64,000 nucleotides of DNA, from NCBI GenBank assembly GCA_016801845.1, contig CM028906.1, positions 8,666,001-8,730,000 on the forward strand, written 5' to 3'. Source of the stretch: Polydactylus sextarius (taxonomy: Eukaryota > Chordata > Actinopteri > Polynemidae). Below the pieces are notes generated by a model. It made no database searches and was not told the origin of the DNA. It was given only the letters and a program-made list of their open reading frames with translations. Both the position numbers and the translations under genes were made by a program. Numbering within the stretch: the stretch's first letter is position 1; each line of letters opens with the position of its first letter. Below, in pieces: positions 11,301-21,690 of the stretch.

Positions 11301-14300
11301 ACACATTAATGCTTCAGTTGTTACAATCCAATAATTTAATATCTATTACTCTGAAATGGTACATTCTGATTCATGGGTTTATTTTGATTGTTTTTCACTT
11401 TAACTGGAGAAAAATTGTGGATGCAGCTGAGTACTGGTTGCTAAAAAGTAATGAAATTATTTTAACATTCAGTAATGGGCTACTACTGGGCTTTGCTAAT
11501 AAATAACCACGAGTTTGTTTTCCTTTTAAAATTCAGTCCAGCAGTTAAAGAAATCATTTCAAATGTTGTTTTTGTTAAACAGCTTAATTTTCACATCAAT
11601 TATATAATTTCAGCACCACACTGTTCCAGAGAAAGAGACAAAGACAATATACAGCTGAAGTAAACTGACTTAAAAATAAAAAATCCCATTACGTTTTATC
11701 AAATGAAATACTGTTGGAACAGAGGGAGAGAAGGAGCAGCACAGAGGATGACAGGGAGAGAGATAATGAAGCAATAATGAAGGGAAGATGTAACATTGAA
11801 CAAATACAAGTTAGTGTGTACTGGTACAAGACTGGCAGGGGGCTCGGCAACACACTCATTAGTGTATCTAGACGACTCACTGCGTCATATGTTGATGTTT
11901 CAGACATAATGGGAGTGGCATTGTTGGCATTATTGGCATTGGCATTGACTGCAGTCTATGAAATCTGAGATTTCGTAAGAAATCAGTCACATTTAACTCA
12001 GTAGCCCTTAACTAATGATTGTCATTTGCTGTTTATCTCATTATTTGAAGGTTTCCACAGAGACAACAATATGAGGAAGTAGTGGGAAGCATCCTTCAAA
12101 GGGAAAGTTTTACTGACAGTCAGTCATCCACCTCTGCAGTGAACACTTCAGACAGCAGGACTTTGACAGGATAAGTTTGATTGTCAGAACTAAAGATGGA
12201 GCTCGATGGAGTTTCTCAGTTCATCTCAGAGAAATAGGTGCATCGCTAGATTAGATAGGATTAGAAATGACTCTTAGGAAGGATTAGATAAGACAATGTC
12301 ACACTATGATAAAAATGTTTTCCCCTTGTGAATGATTCAGTGATTGTGAGTATACTTTATATTACACTGCAAGATATTGTCTGTTTACTTTCTTAGTAGT
12401 TATGGAAGTATCATCTTCTCTAAGATGAAGGTGTCCCAGGCTGCACAGACACCGAGTCACTCTGGGCTGACGATTGTACTGACGAAGTACTGACAATTTC
12501 ACAAACACTGTGAGGCAACGGCTGAAGTTGAGATGATCGACAGGCTCTTTGACATCATTAACAGCTGCAATCCCAGTGCCCAAAGGTTCAAAGCTCCCCT
12601 GAGTTCTCTGAATTGGACAGACAGAGTGGAGTTGTTGCTGAGAGACAGGAACTATTTGATAAGTTTTCTTCTCTTAATGAAAGATGACACATCCCTTCAC
12701 TTATCAATGAGGTTTTAGAAAACAGTGAAAGATTTGTTTGCATGATGAGCTCAAAAGTTCTAGACATGAAGTTCTTATGATGTTCCATCATAATCGAGCG
12801 ACTATTCATATAAAATAATTGTATTGCCCAATCCTATTGTAGTCTCTTGTTCCATATGCTCCATCATAAGTTCATATGATGCTCTGTTTTCAATTTTAAT
12901 GTTTTTGCAGTTTGTGTGTTTTCAGTTCTTAAAGGTATCACAATGGTCAGTATAGCAGTGTTTAAAATCTGAAGCTTTCCCAGTTTTGTTATGACAATGT
13001 TTTAATATTATTCCTAGCAATAATTGCATCAATATCTCTAAATGAACAAAACTATGCTGTGCTGTCTGAAAGTATCTTTCTTTTGAAGCTAACTACCTGT
13101 GACGGGGTTCATCATCAACGTTGACGACCTGATGCTGATGATTTCAGAACAGCTTCAGTGTCAGCTCCACATCTGCACCTTCAGTCTTTTTAGTGTGGCA
13201 TTTGTCTGTGTGTATGCAAGCGTTGCTGATGTCACAGCAGGTTGATGATATCACAGTAGGATTATTTGTTACCATGGCAACTCTCTTTGTTGCTCTAACC
13301 AATCACAGCTGTGGTGTTGTTATAACGTCCTCAAATTGACAGCTGTGAAAGGCCCATTTGGGACAGATAGACCTGCGCCTGGGTGAAGTCTGTCATCTGA
13401 ATAGAGCAAATATCTGTCTGTGTTGTGTCTATGTGGGTTTTTTTTAAGGGGCTGGAATAATAAAAAGACTTCAGCCAGCCAGTTCCAGGCTATTTTCCAC
13501 TGTCTCATGGTCTGGTGCAGTGTTTCTCCAAGCACATCAGGAAATGTGGCAGCACAGGATGAGTACATCTTTTTTTTTTTTTTTTTGCTGTTGAGATGTC
13601 TGCTACTCCAGCAGTGGGAGAAATTGAAGTCCCACAGTCAGCTGGGATTGGTACCAGTTCCCCCTGTGGTATAGATAATAGACGGGTGCTCATCTGCTAC
13701 TTCAGTGTGCAGTGTTTACACTGTTTGCGCATCTCATGAAAAATGCCATGTTCACATGGCTTAATTAGTGCTGAATCAAAACTACAACCATAGCTGCATT
13801 AACATTATCATCAGTAGTGTTCATCAGCTCCGATAATGTAAATATAAGCTCAAAATATCATTAAAAACATCACCTGTGCTGACCACCAGCCTCTTTTTCT
13901 CATCATCATTTTATTTCATTTAATTCGACTTGAAATTGGTTTTTGGTTAGTATACCTAAGCTTTCTGTGAAAGATAAATAGTAAATAAATAAAGTTATTA
14001 ATTTTAATTATTAATTATTCTCATACTTCTCACACCATATTTTTAAGAGGAAACATATCCCTTCAATTGCTGGATTTGTTTCAAGCATTTAGTCCTCATA
14101 TGATACTGGTTGAGCAAAATATGGACAACTGAGTAGTATAATCAAACATGAAATAGTTATTGTATGAAGTAAATCTGTTAAAAAACAAAGCAGTCTGCCA
14201 GTGGATTTCTATTCTGAATTACAGAAACTTTTTGTCTCAATGATTGTCATTATTTGAACCTAAATGAATATAAATCATTGAATACAAAAAGATTCAATGA

Positions 14301-17300
14301 AAACAAAATCAGTTGCCTTTAAACATTAGTACTTTTTTCCCCTAAAACCCACAGTTTTACAAGTTTCCACCCTGTACTTCTTCACAGGGATGGATCTGCA
14401 AACTCCAATACTGTCCTCCTACACACACATTCACAAGGACCAAGGACAGAAGTTTCATTTGAAGTGCTGACTGTCATCACTGACGTACCACTCTCTCCAA
14501 ATCATGTCCACCTTGACACAGTGTCCAGTGCCATCATTGTCAGGGGTGGTATTGTAAAGATAACCTCTTGAACCTACCTCAAGCACTTTGCCTCTTGTTT
14601 GGGCTGCCAAATATTTTACACTTTGACTGACAATCGGCTTGGGACAGAGCAAGCTCCAAAAGCACTGCATCTAAATCTCAATCTGTTGATGAACAATATT
14701 TACTTGGTCTTTTTAATGCTTTCATTGTTTTAACTAGTAAATCAGGCTGTTGTTGGAGTAACTACTTTGAGTTGCAGGGAATGGTTTTGCAGGGTAGAGG
14801 GTAAGTGCCTCATATCTACCATAATTCTGTGATGAAAAGGTTTGCAGAGTACGTTTTGCTGCTAACAGCTTCACTTGAGTTTCACAGTACACACAACAGT
14901 ACACATTCATCAGTTCACTGCTGACCACCCACAAATTCCTAGTGCCACTCACTTGTGATAAGGGGCTTTCATCTCATACATCTAGATAGTAGTTGTTGGA
15001 GCAAACAGAGGGATTTCTCCTGTCAACAGCACCGTGCCTGCCACTCACACACAACACCAGGGTGGGTTCAATTCCTAGACAGTGAGGCCAAGCTACACAA
15101 ACACCTGCAACCTATTGCCATCAGATTAGACAGATCTTTTCCCAGCAGGACGATCAGCTTTGAACACAGATAATTGATCTGCTGTTGCAGAGCCTCCAGG
15201 AATGATACATCCCTCTCTGCCCAAAGACATTATTGAAGTCTGATCTGAGCTTATCTTACTTTACCTCCTTCAATAACCTTTAGGCAGATACCTCTACTGT
15301 ACTGTTCTAATGCCTCCAGATTAATGGCAGCATGTATTTCCTTTCAAGGTCAACATTAACAGCTACAAAGATAATTATTTTAAGCAATCATCTGCCTGTT
15401 TCATTTATTGGACTAGAGATGAAAAACATGAAGAGCAATTTCAACATTTCTGATTTCTGTTTCATCAAATTTAGTGTAAAGTGCTTTGAGTGGTCATGAG
15501 AAGACTAGAAAAGTGCTACATAAAAGCAGTCCACTTACCATTTACCATTTATGTGGTGGAACACAATTTTCTGCACATCACTGAGTAACAGCTACCACCT
15601 GGATGACAGAAGCATCATCTGTGAGATTTATATTTTGGTGCAAACAACATTGGCACGAGATATTTTAGGGATTTATTGCAGCAAAGTCTCTTCACCGGAT
15701 ATACTACTGGGACCATAAGTGTTTACTGGGCTCTCTCAAAACTGATGTTTTCATGGGCTAGACTGGTTTGAATAAAAACCTCCAGTACAGGGTCACACAG
15801 GGGAACTGGACTGACAAAACTTCTTTGTGGGTGATACTGAAGAATAAGGCAGGTATGACAGCTTTCACTATTCAGCAGGTTGGAGAGTGGTTCCGGTTTA
15901 CTGGGTTCCAATAAGAGTCTGAAAAGGAGAATATTGTGGGGGCTGGGCTGGTCTGGAGATGGTGTTGCATCTGCGATGCACTTGTTGATGTCACTTGGTC
16001 AAAGTAAAATAGTCTTGCTGTCCACAGGTCCACAGCCACAGGTCTTATTGCACCAAGGGGACTGTGATATCTCTAGTGTGGGAGGGAAGAGAGGTGGTTG
16101 GTAGCCAAAAGAAGCTTGAAAAGGGGGCATACCTGTGGCAGAGCTGACCATTCAGATATGTGAATATTCAGTTGAAGGTAAACTGAATATGCACATATCC
16201 TTGGTGGTGGTTACACAGCGAAGGGCAGCTTCCAGGTCCTGGTAGTAGAATTCTCTCTGGCCATTGCTCTGCAGATGAAATCCAGAGATTAGACTGACTG
16301 TAGCCCCCCCAACTCTTTACAGAAAGAACGCGATATCTGGGATATAAATAGGGAACACCTGTTTTAAGACAACATCAAGTGGGATGCCATTGAGCTGGAA
16401 AATACGTTGAATTTGTTGCCAGTTCATGTGCCAAGGGGAATTTGGGTTGGGCTTTGGGGAAAGGGCTGTTACATTGAGAAGGAGGCAGGTATGTAATGAA
16501 ATACAGAGCAATATGAGACTGGGGCAACAGGGGAAGCAATAGCTGGAGCAGATTAGAAGGGGCACAATGGGACGCCTTCCTGTGAGCAAAGACAGTACAC
16601 GCTACCACATACTCCGAGTGCAATGTTTAGATCAGTGTGTCCTGATCCGTTAGGGGCCACCAGAAATTTCTGTAATTTTGAATCTAATCGTTACGTATTT
16701 CTCAAAAGGGACAAACAATCAATGCGCTGCATAAAAGTCCACACTGAGCAGCTTGAATTTGCCAGATATCCACAGAACCATCTCTAAAAACAAATTAAAA
16801 GTAGTATTAGATGAGAGGCAGCAGCAACAGTAGGCCTGGAGTAAAGTCAAAGCTCCTGTATCTGAAGTCAGTTACTACTTCAGACAACTCAGGCTCAACA
16901 GGCTTTTAGTTTAATCAGACTGCTAAAAATGATGCCTTCAAGCCATAAAAAGCATATTTACAGGTTCTGTGGAATGAACAGAGGAAAAACAGATATGGTG
17001 AGTGATGGTAAGTCAGTGTAACATTATTCCTCTGCACAAAGAATCAGAACAGATTTATTTGCTTAGTTTTATAAGTAGTATGGAGGTGTGACAAAGAAAT
17101 GGTGATGTTATTCTATCTTATCCTATGTTTATCATTCAACTCTACAGGTCCACTCAGCTTTATGGTGCATTTTAAGATCCCCCAGTTCTTTTTTTTTCTG
17201 TTATTTTATGACCCATGATTTTTTCTGTTTTTTTTAAATAACAGTAGTCAGTCATGGACATTTATGTTCATAGGGGCTGCACTTATGTAACTTTGCCAAA

Positions 17301-20300
17301 ACAAATTTCTTAGTGAAAACCATACAACTCTTTATAAATGTATACACTATTTGCATGACTTTCCAATTAACAATATGTCATAAGCAGTGAAGAGGAGGCA
17401 CATTTATGTGACAGGGAAGAGCACCTTGGTCATGTAGATGTTGGGATGAGACCCCAAGAAAACACTGGGGGCCTGGGAATTGGCTAGTAAATAAGGAGAG
17501 GAGCATGTGATAAACAAAACAAATACAAACACAAATGTTTTTTTTTTGATTAATCTGAAGACTTAACAAAGCAATACCAGGCGTTACTGTCTACTTTAAT
17601 GACTATTAATTATTAGTTGGCCACGATAAAGCAAGCTAGAAGTTATTTGTATGCGCAGTATGAAAACTGCATTCCACCTGTAACATACTATTGCTTCACT
17701 TCTGCTTCACACCCAAATATATGGATGTATGGGCAGACTGCTGGCAAAACTGGCACAGGAAGAAAACGGGTTAAAAGAGCAAATAAGAAAAGGGCAAAAG
17801 ACAGAGAGATAAATGACAGTGGAAAGAACGCGGCGGAAGGATGCAGATAATGGGGCAGAAAAAGAAGAGAAGAATGAGATATGAGGATTCAGTGCTCTGG
17901 GCAAAAAACCGTAGAGGGAGAAAGAGAAGACACAGAGCAATTAAATGACAAGACTAGTGTGGGAATGAAAGGGACAAAAATATACCCAGAACCGTTAGTG
18001 TTCAAAACAAAACACAAAAATTCTCCCAAAAAGTTCATTGCATCACTACAGACCATCACACCAGCTGTGTACTCACTACAGATAGGTTGGATCATACCCA
18101 TCTTAAAATTTGACCTTCGTTTTTGATGAATCCAACTACATACCTATAAAGTTCTGTGGTTGTCTGTTGTGAGACTATTGTGAAGACAAATGACCACACA
18201 CAAATTCACAAGGTCAAACCAGACTCAATCACCCAACTATCCGATGAAGGACAGAAAACAATCACTCTCAGCATCACAGTGAGACAGTTTCTACAGCTGA
18301 TTCAAAGCCAGGGCTGGAAGGAAACATGAGATAGGAGGATTGAGAAAGTACAGACCTGATCTTAACTAGTAATCTTAGAAGTAATCTGCACTGACTCCAC
18401 CATCCAACCTTTTTATGTCAAGGTCTGGCTTTTTTATACATTGTACAATGACCCAGCAAATCCCTGTGTCCCAGTGCTGTATAAGCGTCAAGATAAGATT
18501 TAATGAGGAACAAGCATCTAATGCTTTACTATGTTGCCACAAACTGCAGCCATAAGAGCACTTCTCTTGTCTTAGTTTTTCAAGTTTAAATATCAGATTT
18601 TAATGATTTCAATGCATCATTATTATCATTAACACCAGTCCATGCTGCAGTGGATCAGCCCACCATCCTGGTCTGCTGTCTAATGTAGCACAACCTGATG
18701 CCTCATAGTGTGTGTGGCGGGCCCACAAGATGCTAGCTTCATGTCAGCAGTAAGGTGGACATTAAGGGTAAGTTGTAGTTAAGGTTTGGGTAGTGACCGA
18801 GATCACAAAATGATTTCACTCTATAAACTGGTCGGACTCAACCTCTGAGATAGGGTTCAGACATTCGGAGGGACAGAGCTTAGGGTAGAACTGCTGCTTC
18901 TTTACATAGAAAGAAGTTAGTTGAAATGGTTTGGGCAAATGATTAGTCTGCCTCAGGTTTTTTGGGCATGCAGAACTGGTGGGAGACCTCGGAGAAACAC
19001 CAAAACATACTGAGCAGGTTATACATCCCATGTAGAATGGGAAGACCTTGAGATCCACCAAGGAGGAGCTGGAGAGCATTGCTAGTGAGAGGGACACCTA
19101 GGCTGTTGAAAATTGATGGATCGATGGAGAGAGGGATATTATTATTCATATTATTGTTAGTATTATTATTACGTATTATTGATATTACATTAAATTTTTA
19201 CTGCTATATCTTCATATTTACATCTACATGTATAAAAGACGAGGCTTTTGTTAGACAATTAACAAGACAGAGACAGCAAGAGACAGAGACAGAGAGAGCG
19301 TGCACTGCAAGCCAAAAACAGTTTCTACACACATCCAGTTCCAACAAAGAGAGAGAGAGTTCAGCTCAGCAGGTATGGTAGCCCCCATACCTCTATTCTC
19401 CAAACTCAACAATGATATTAGTTGCTTAGATTAGAGGACTTATTACAAAGTCGGCTTGATCCTCTGGATAAAACTAATGTCTGAATAAAATATTATAGCA
19501 ATTCATTTAATAGTTCAATTTCAATTCAGACCAAAGTGGTGGGCATATTGACAAACCAGCATTGTCATCCCAATAGCCATGTTTAAACTGTTTAACCTTC
19601 TGACTATATCTTCTTTGTTTGGACACACTTGTACACATGAACACAAGGATTCAATCCCCACAGGGTTTTCATGTTTTTTCTATACACAAGTCATTATGTC
19701 ACACCAGAATGAGAATTTCATTAGACCCCTCAGAGAACTAAGCAGTAGCTATGCAATAGCTATCTTTAGATAGACAGATCTGTCCTAATGGGGTTGGTTG
19801 ACCCAAATTCCCAAAGATATATCACATTTCTCATTTGCTTCTAGTGTGATCCAGCCACCGATCAGCCACAACATGAAAAGTGAACAACATTGATCATCTC
19901 CATATCTGTTTGAGGTGGTTCAGTTGAATACAGTGTTATCGTGTTAGCCTTACATGAACTCAGCTTTCACGGAGAAAATAACAAACACAGATTATTGCTT
20001 TTAAAGATTCCTGTCAATGTTAATGGTGATGACACTCATGGTAATGACACTCTCTGGCAGCAAATATCAGACAGACATGGACCACTGTGTATCTGTGCAA
20101 TGACAATATTTGCCAAACAAATTCATAATAATGGTAAAAGGTAAATATGGTAAATATAATGCATCATTATACTGCTCTCCTAGTCTGTGACCTCTCAAAG
20201 CACTTTACATTACAGATCACATTCACCCATTTACTCACACATTCACACAGAGCCTTGGTACCTGCGCTACCTCTAAGGTATTCATACAACAATGGAACAG

Positions 20301-20691
20301 CCATCAGGCCATTTGGCGTCCAGTATCTTACCCAAGGACACTTCAAAAGCTGGGAATCAAACCACCGACCTTACAATAATGGTCAACCCACAAATGCAGC
20401 CTCATTAATTGTATCTCATTAGTTGAGTATGCACAAAACAGGCGGAAAAAAAATCATTTTCTTTTTTTCCTCTCAAGAGTCTTTCCTGATAGAAAAACAT
20501 ACACAAGCACTTAATATGAGATTTGCCTGTTCAACAATCTCGTTTTAAAGTCTCAACCTAAGACCATTCTTTTGTGCTGGTAGTGATAAAATAGCAGCAG
20601 ATAGACAACACATACAGACACTCACCCCCAGCTTGCGGCTACGCATGCGAACATAGCCCTGCTTGACGATGTCATTGAAGTTGGAGGCCAT
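4300..20691 (-). CDS. dok4: dok4, docking protein 4 (whole coding region, 8 exons)
   Basis: Adaptor protein of the DOK4/5/6 subfamily. It acts at the inner face of the plasma membrane downstream of receptor tyrosine kinases such as RET and the insulin receptor (family knowledge). Coding exons on the minus strand are 20691-20626, 9256-9149, 8466-8352, 8149-8030, 7661-7472, 5102-4964, 4875-4758 and 4445-4300. All borders are GT-AG and phases match throughout, giving 1002 nt and 333 residues; human DOK4 is about 326. A PH domain covers roughly residues 8-110 and an IRS-type PTB domain roughly 134-236, followed by a tail with the family-typical YPCTPT and LPRSAYWHHITG motifs. The PTB segment (RFNVFLLPCPNL, YLWDIHNPR, RRYGRDATRFTFEAGR) fits DOK4 better than DOK5 or DOK6. 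The last 40 or so residues diverge from the mammalian C-terminus. Assembly was by eye, with no transcript support. Confidence 0.93.
4758..4875 (-). CDS. dok4: dok4 coding exon, residues 247-285 (tail)
   Basis: 118 nt starting LIAKGSEPGSYPCTPTAIL and continuing PRSAYWHHITGNQSGMDPGT. The YPCTPT and SAYWHHITG blocks identify the DOK4 tail. The acceptor is gactttcag|TTG and the donor ACAG|gtaggg, ending with one base of codon 286. The preceding intron is only 88 nt. Confidence 0.92.
4964..5102 (-). CDS. dok4: dok4 coding exon, residues 200-246 (PTB C-terminal helix)
   Basis: 139 nt beginning G|ATG TGT GAC and reading MCDSGEGLYTFQTREGEQIY followed by the C-terminal PTB helix with LAIAEQHKKVLLEMEK. 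It matches DOK4 nearly residue for residue. The acceptor is ttgtgtgtag (GU-rich) and the donor AGG|gtgaga, phase 0. Confidence 0.94.
5433..5472. repeat. perfect hairpin, 18-bp stem, 4-nt loop
   Basis: The arm tacaatactgatggtaaa (5433-5450), loop ctat, and exact complement at 5455-5472 lie inside the dok4 intron. The stem has no mismatch, so it is either recent or maintained. Confidence 0.92.
6290..6480. repeat. dispersed 'CCCTAA-like / GTCCCC' fish repeat relic
   Basis: The sequence has the shape of a common fish intronic repeat. Degenerate CTAACC units (gctaacctaa…gctaaccataac) are followed by ccctgaaacagccctttgac and 'aaaatgtccttataacaacgg'. A better-preserved relative lies at 31130-31305. 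The family identification is from memory of fish introns. Confidence 0.45.
7472..7661 (-). CDS. dok4: dok4 coding exon, residues 137-199 (PTB core)
   Basis: 190 nt encoding most of the IRS-type PTB domain: RFNVFLLPCPNLDIYGEC, then QITHENIYLWDIHNPR and the RRYGRDATRFTFEAG segment that forms the phosphotyrosine-binding face in DOK/IRS proteins. It is almost identical to mammalian DOK4. The acceptor is cctcgtcag and the donor CG|gtgaga, splitting the Arg codon 200 in phase 2. Confidence 0.95.
7797..7832. repeat. poly(T) tract
   Basis: Near-continuous T run of about 35 nt in the dok4 intron between 7662 and 8029. On the transcribed strand it is poly(A), possibly a retroelement tail. Confidence 0.8.
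8030..8149 (-). CDS. dok4: dok4 coding exon, residues 97-136 (PH end and PTB linker)
   Basis: 120 nt, completing a split Glu codon and reading LEAEDWFKTLSVECLG, the C-terminal PH helix with its invariant Trp. It continues into the linker MRLNDISMGEPDLLAAGVQC. The acceptor is ttctctcag and the donor ACAG|gtactt. It ends with one base of codon 137. Confidence 0.93.
8264..8335. repeat. (AT)n(GT)n compound microsatellite
   Basis: About 38 nt of AT followed by about 34 nt of GT with one CT interruption. In the dok4 pre-mRNA this is (AC)n then (AU)n, beginning about 17 nt after the donor of the exon at 8352-8466. Confidence 0.95.
8352..8466 (-). CDS. dok4: dok4 coding exon, residues 59-96 (PH domain)
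   Basis: 115 nt, starting in phase 0 with VTEISNVKNVTRLP and ending with the first base of codon 97. It covers the second half of the PH domain, including AIVFTDDTSRTFTCES. The acceptor is attttcag|GTG and the donor TCAG|gtaatg. A (CA)n(TA)n repeat starts about 17 nt after the donor in the transcript. Confidence 0.93.
8738..8855 (+). mobile_element. Tc1-like transposase fragment
   Basis: A stretch within the dok4 intron resembles the middle of a common fish Tc1/mariner transposase gene. It has 'cattcat-ctggaagttactttgac', 'aaactacttaaacactgtt-cagacc' and 'ggcaacggtactccc' in the expected order, on the plus strand. It is short and without terminal repeats, so it is a dead fragment. Identification is by remembered family sequence. 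Confidence 0.55.
9120..9144. repeat. (CA)n microsatellite beside a dok4 donor
   Basis: 25 nt of CA, transcribed as (GU)n starting 4 nt downstream of the dok4 donor at 9148. See the finding on complementary repeats around the exon at 8352-8466. Confidence 0.9.
9149..9256 (-). CDS. dok4: dok4 coding exon, residues 23-58 (PH domain)
   Basis: Exactly 36 codons, phase 0 at both ends, beginning IYRRCWLVF and ending ACPK. It carries the PH-domain strands with the conserved Cys-Trp pair and the SSSKGPRRLEKYPDEKS segment typical of DOK4. The acceptor is tattatag and the donor AAG|gtcagt. The acceptor tract is GU-rich instead of a plain pyrimidine run, and a (GU)n repeat starts 4 nt after the donor. 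Confidence 0.93.
10233..10307. repeat. two adjacent perfect hairpins
   Basis: The first stem is taaccactttt (10233-10243) with its exact complement at 10249-10259 and loop ctaca. The second is taatggttat (10284-10293) with complement at 10298-10307 and loop gtta. The arms of both contain the same (T)AACCA / TGGTTA core, so they may derive from one another. Confidence 0.85.
15465..15550 (+). repeat. interspersed repeat end (SINE/MITE-like)
   Basis: 'agtgctttgagtggtcatgagaagactag' in two neighbouring pieces, then 'aaagtgctacataaa' and 'ccatttaccattt'. This is the 3' border of a short interspersed repeat very common in fish. Relatives are at 20140-20400 (opposite orientation), 45150-45245 and 63560-63690. 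The class (SINE or non-autonomous DNA element) is not settled from sequence alone. Confidence 0.6.
15780..16625 (-). mobile_element. Ty3/gypsy retrotransposon relic (integrase region)
   Basis: Minus-strand frames show consecutive pieces of a fish Ty3/gypsy pol in the right order, broken by stops and frameshifts. Around 16500-16620 is a linker resembling the zinc-binding end of integrase followed by 'SHIALYF'. Near 16320-16400 is a piece corresponding to the catalytic core. At 16215-16290 is 'SGFHLQSNGQ' and the following helix, and near 16100 is 'FGYQPPLFP'. No LTRs, gag or reverse transcriptase were identified, and the element is clearly dead. It lies in the same orientation as dok4, inside its intron. 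Confidence 0.8.
16155..16199. repeat. near-perfect hairpin inside the gypsy relic
   Basis: The arms 16155-16173 and 16181-16199 are each 19 nt and complementary except at one position, with a 7-nt loop gaaggta. Confidence 0.85.
18800..19130 (+). mobile_element. LINE 3' end (RT C-terminal coding relic), sense
   Basis: The order 'gagatagggttcagacattcg', 'agctgctgcttcttt'-like, 'aatggtttgggca', 'gggagacctcggagaaacacc', 'gttatacatccca' and 'aaggaggagctggagagcattgc', then a gatgga-type tail, matches the 3' end of a very common fish non-LTR retrotransposon. It encodes the 'LRWLGHLVRM…GRPRTRW' region in intact copies. This copy is full of indels. Copies of the same family lie antisense at 40672-41175 and 57520-58010. 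Confidence 0.7.
20140..20410 (-). repeat. interspersed repeat (SINE/MITE-like)
   Basis: 'ggtaaatatggtaaatataatgc', 'gacctctcaaagcactttacatta', 'cattcacccatttactcacacattcacaca', 'catcaggccatttggcg' and 'cccaaggacacttc', then 'atcaaaccaccgacctt'. This ordered series is typical of a widespread fish interspersed repeat, here about 270 nt and orientated opposite to the copy at 15465. Confidence 0.65.
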
Positions 20692-20987
20692 CTTTGGAGG
20701 GGGGATAACCTGCTTGTTGTTGGTATGGAGACCATCCAGATGTTTCTTTCCTCCTTCAACCAGCTGCTCTGCCTTCAAGTCTTCCCAAAATGCACAGCCT
20801 GCTTGTCCTTTGTGGCTTTGTCTCTTGAAGAATTTGGTTTTCCTGTTTTCGTCTATCTCCTCTTTCATGGAGCTCCAAACATTTCCCTTCCCCTTGTCTC
20901 ACTCCTCTTGTGTCTATCCTCTAATGTGTCCTCCTGGTGTTCACTCTTCATCAGGCGGCTCATCCCTCATGTCACTGTTTGGCGTCT
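20626..20987 (-). CDS. dok4: dok4 exon with start codon (5' UTR plus residues 1-22)
   Basis: The coding part is 20691-20626, 22 codons starting MASNFNDIVKQGYV, which is the conserved DOK4 N-terminus and the first strand of the PH domain. The ATG has A at -3 and G at +4, a strong initiation context. The donor at 20625 reads GGG|gtgagt, phase 0. The exon probably begins at 20987, where a long pyrimidine-rich tract ends in ttattag, so about 296 nt would be 5' UTR. The reading frame stays open upstream to another ATG at 20868 in a weak context (T at -3), which would add 59 residues. The conserved downstream ATG is preferred. Confidence 0.85.
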
Positions 20988-21448
20988 CTAATAAATGAGC
21001 AAACAAAGAGACAGAGAGAAAATGAAACAAGGAAAAATTGCCAAACCATTCCAAAGAATCACTGTCACATTTTGCTTCGACAAACTTTCAAAACTACACA
21101 AACAAGGCTGAGCAACAGTCGCAAGGCAGTTAGAGTTAGTTATGGTCTCATAAAAACATTTAGCACATTCAAAGTCTGAATGAACTGAGAAACTGATAAA
21201 GTAAAGAAACTGATAAACAAGGGGTGATGCAACTTATAAGACCAATTTATACATCCTGTTTGTGTAACCTAGTGTGTGTGCGTGCTGTATGTAAGATGCT
21301 TGCCATATGGCTTATGGGTAAATCTCCCTGACAACAATGGAACAAAAACATTAAACTTTAACAAGGGGATTATTAGTGTACACACAGGTGTGTTCACATG
21401 TGCTGCCAAAAGCAGAGAACACGTAATCATGCGAGTGAACAGAACTTA

Positions 21449-21690
21449 CACCGATCAGCAGCAACATTAAAAGGAGGTTCCTCTTGCACCAACAAAACAG
21501 CTCTGACCCATCAGGACATGGCCACAGGGCCTGTGGAGGTGTCCTGTGGTGTCTGGTACCAGACACCGGGTCCTGTGGGTTGTGGGTGAGGCCTCCATGG
21601 ATCTTGCTTGTTCCTGCACATCCCAAGTGCTCGATCCAGATTGGAATCTGAGTAGTTCAACAATTTGTCATATTCCTTGAGCCGTATCTA
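21449..21690 (-). mobile_element. Tc1-like transposon, one terminal end
   Basis: It begins with tacaccgatcag, the terminal inverted repeat start of a well-known fish Tc1/mariner family. It continues inward with 'ttgcaccaacaaaacagctctgaccc', 'caggacatggccacagggcct', 'gtctggtaccagacac' and 'gggtgaggcctccatggatc', i.e. the transposase C-terminus antisense. The match fades near 21690. One end only, so non-functional. Confidence 0.7.

Larger units (their letters stand above)
9257..20625 (-). other. dok4: dok4 11.4-kb intron
   Basis: It separates the ATG exon from the clustered downstream exons. It contains paired hairpins at 10233-10307, a Ty3/gypsy integrase relic at about 15780-16625, a LINE 3' end at about 18800-19130 and small interspersed repeats near 15465-15545 and 20140-20400. 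Segments 9660-9950, 11000-14400, 14400-15400 and 16700-18750 have no recognised feature; short open frames there look random. Confidence 0.8.

Noticed and set aside
15040..15085. tRNA-like B box (ggttcaattcc) on the plus strand
   Set aside because: No A box at the proper distance and no cloverleaf. At most a remnant of a tRNA-derived SINE.
20663..20998. Plus-strand open frames of 111 and 88 codons opposite the dok4 start exon
   Set aside because: They are antisense to a well-supported coding exon and its UTR, and the products resemble nothing known.
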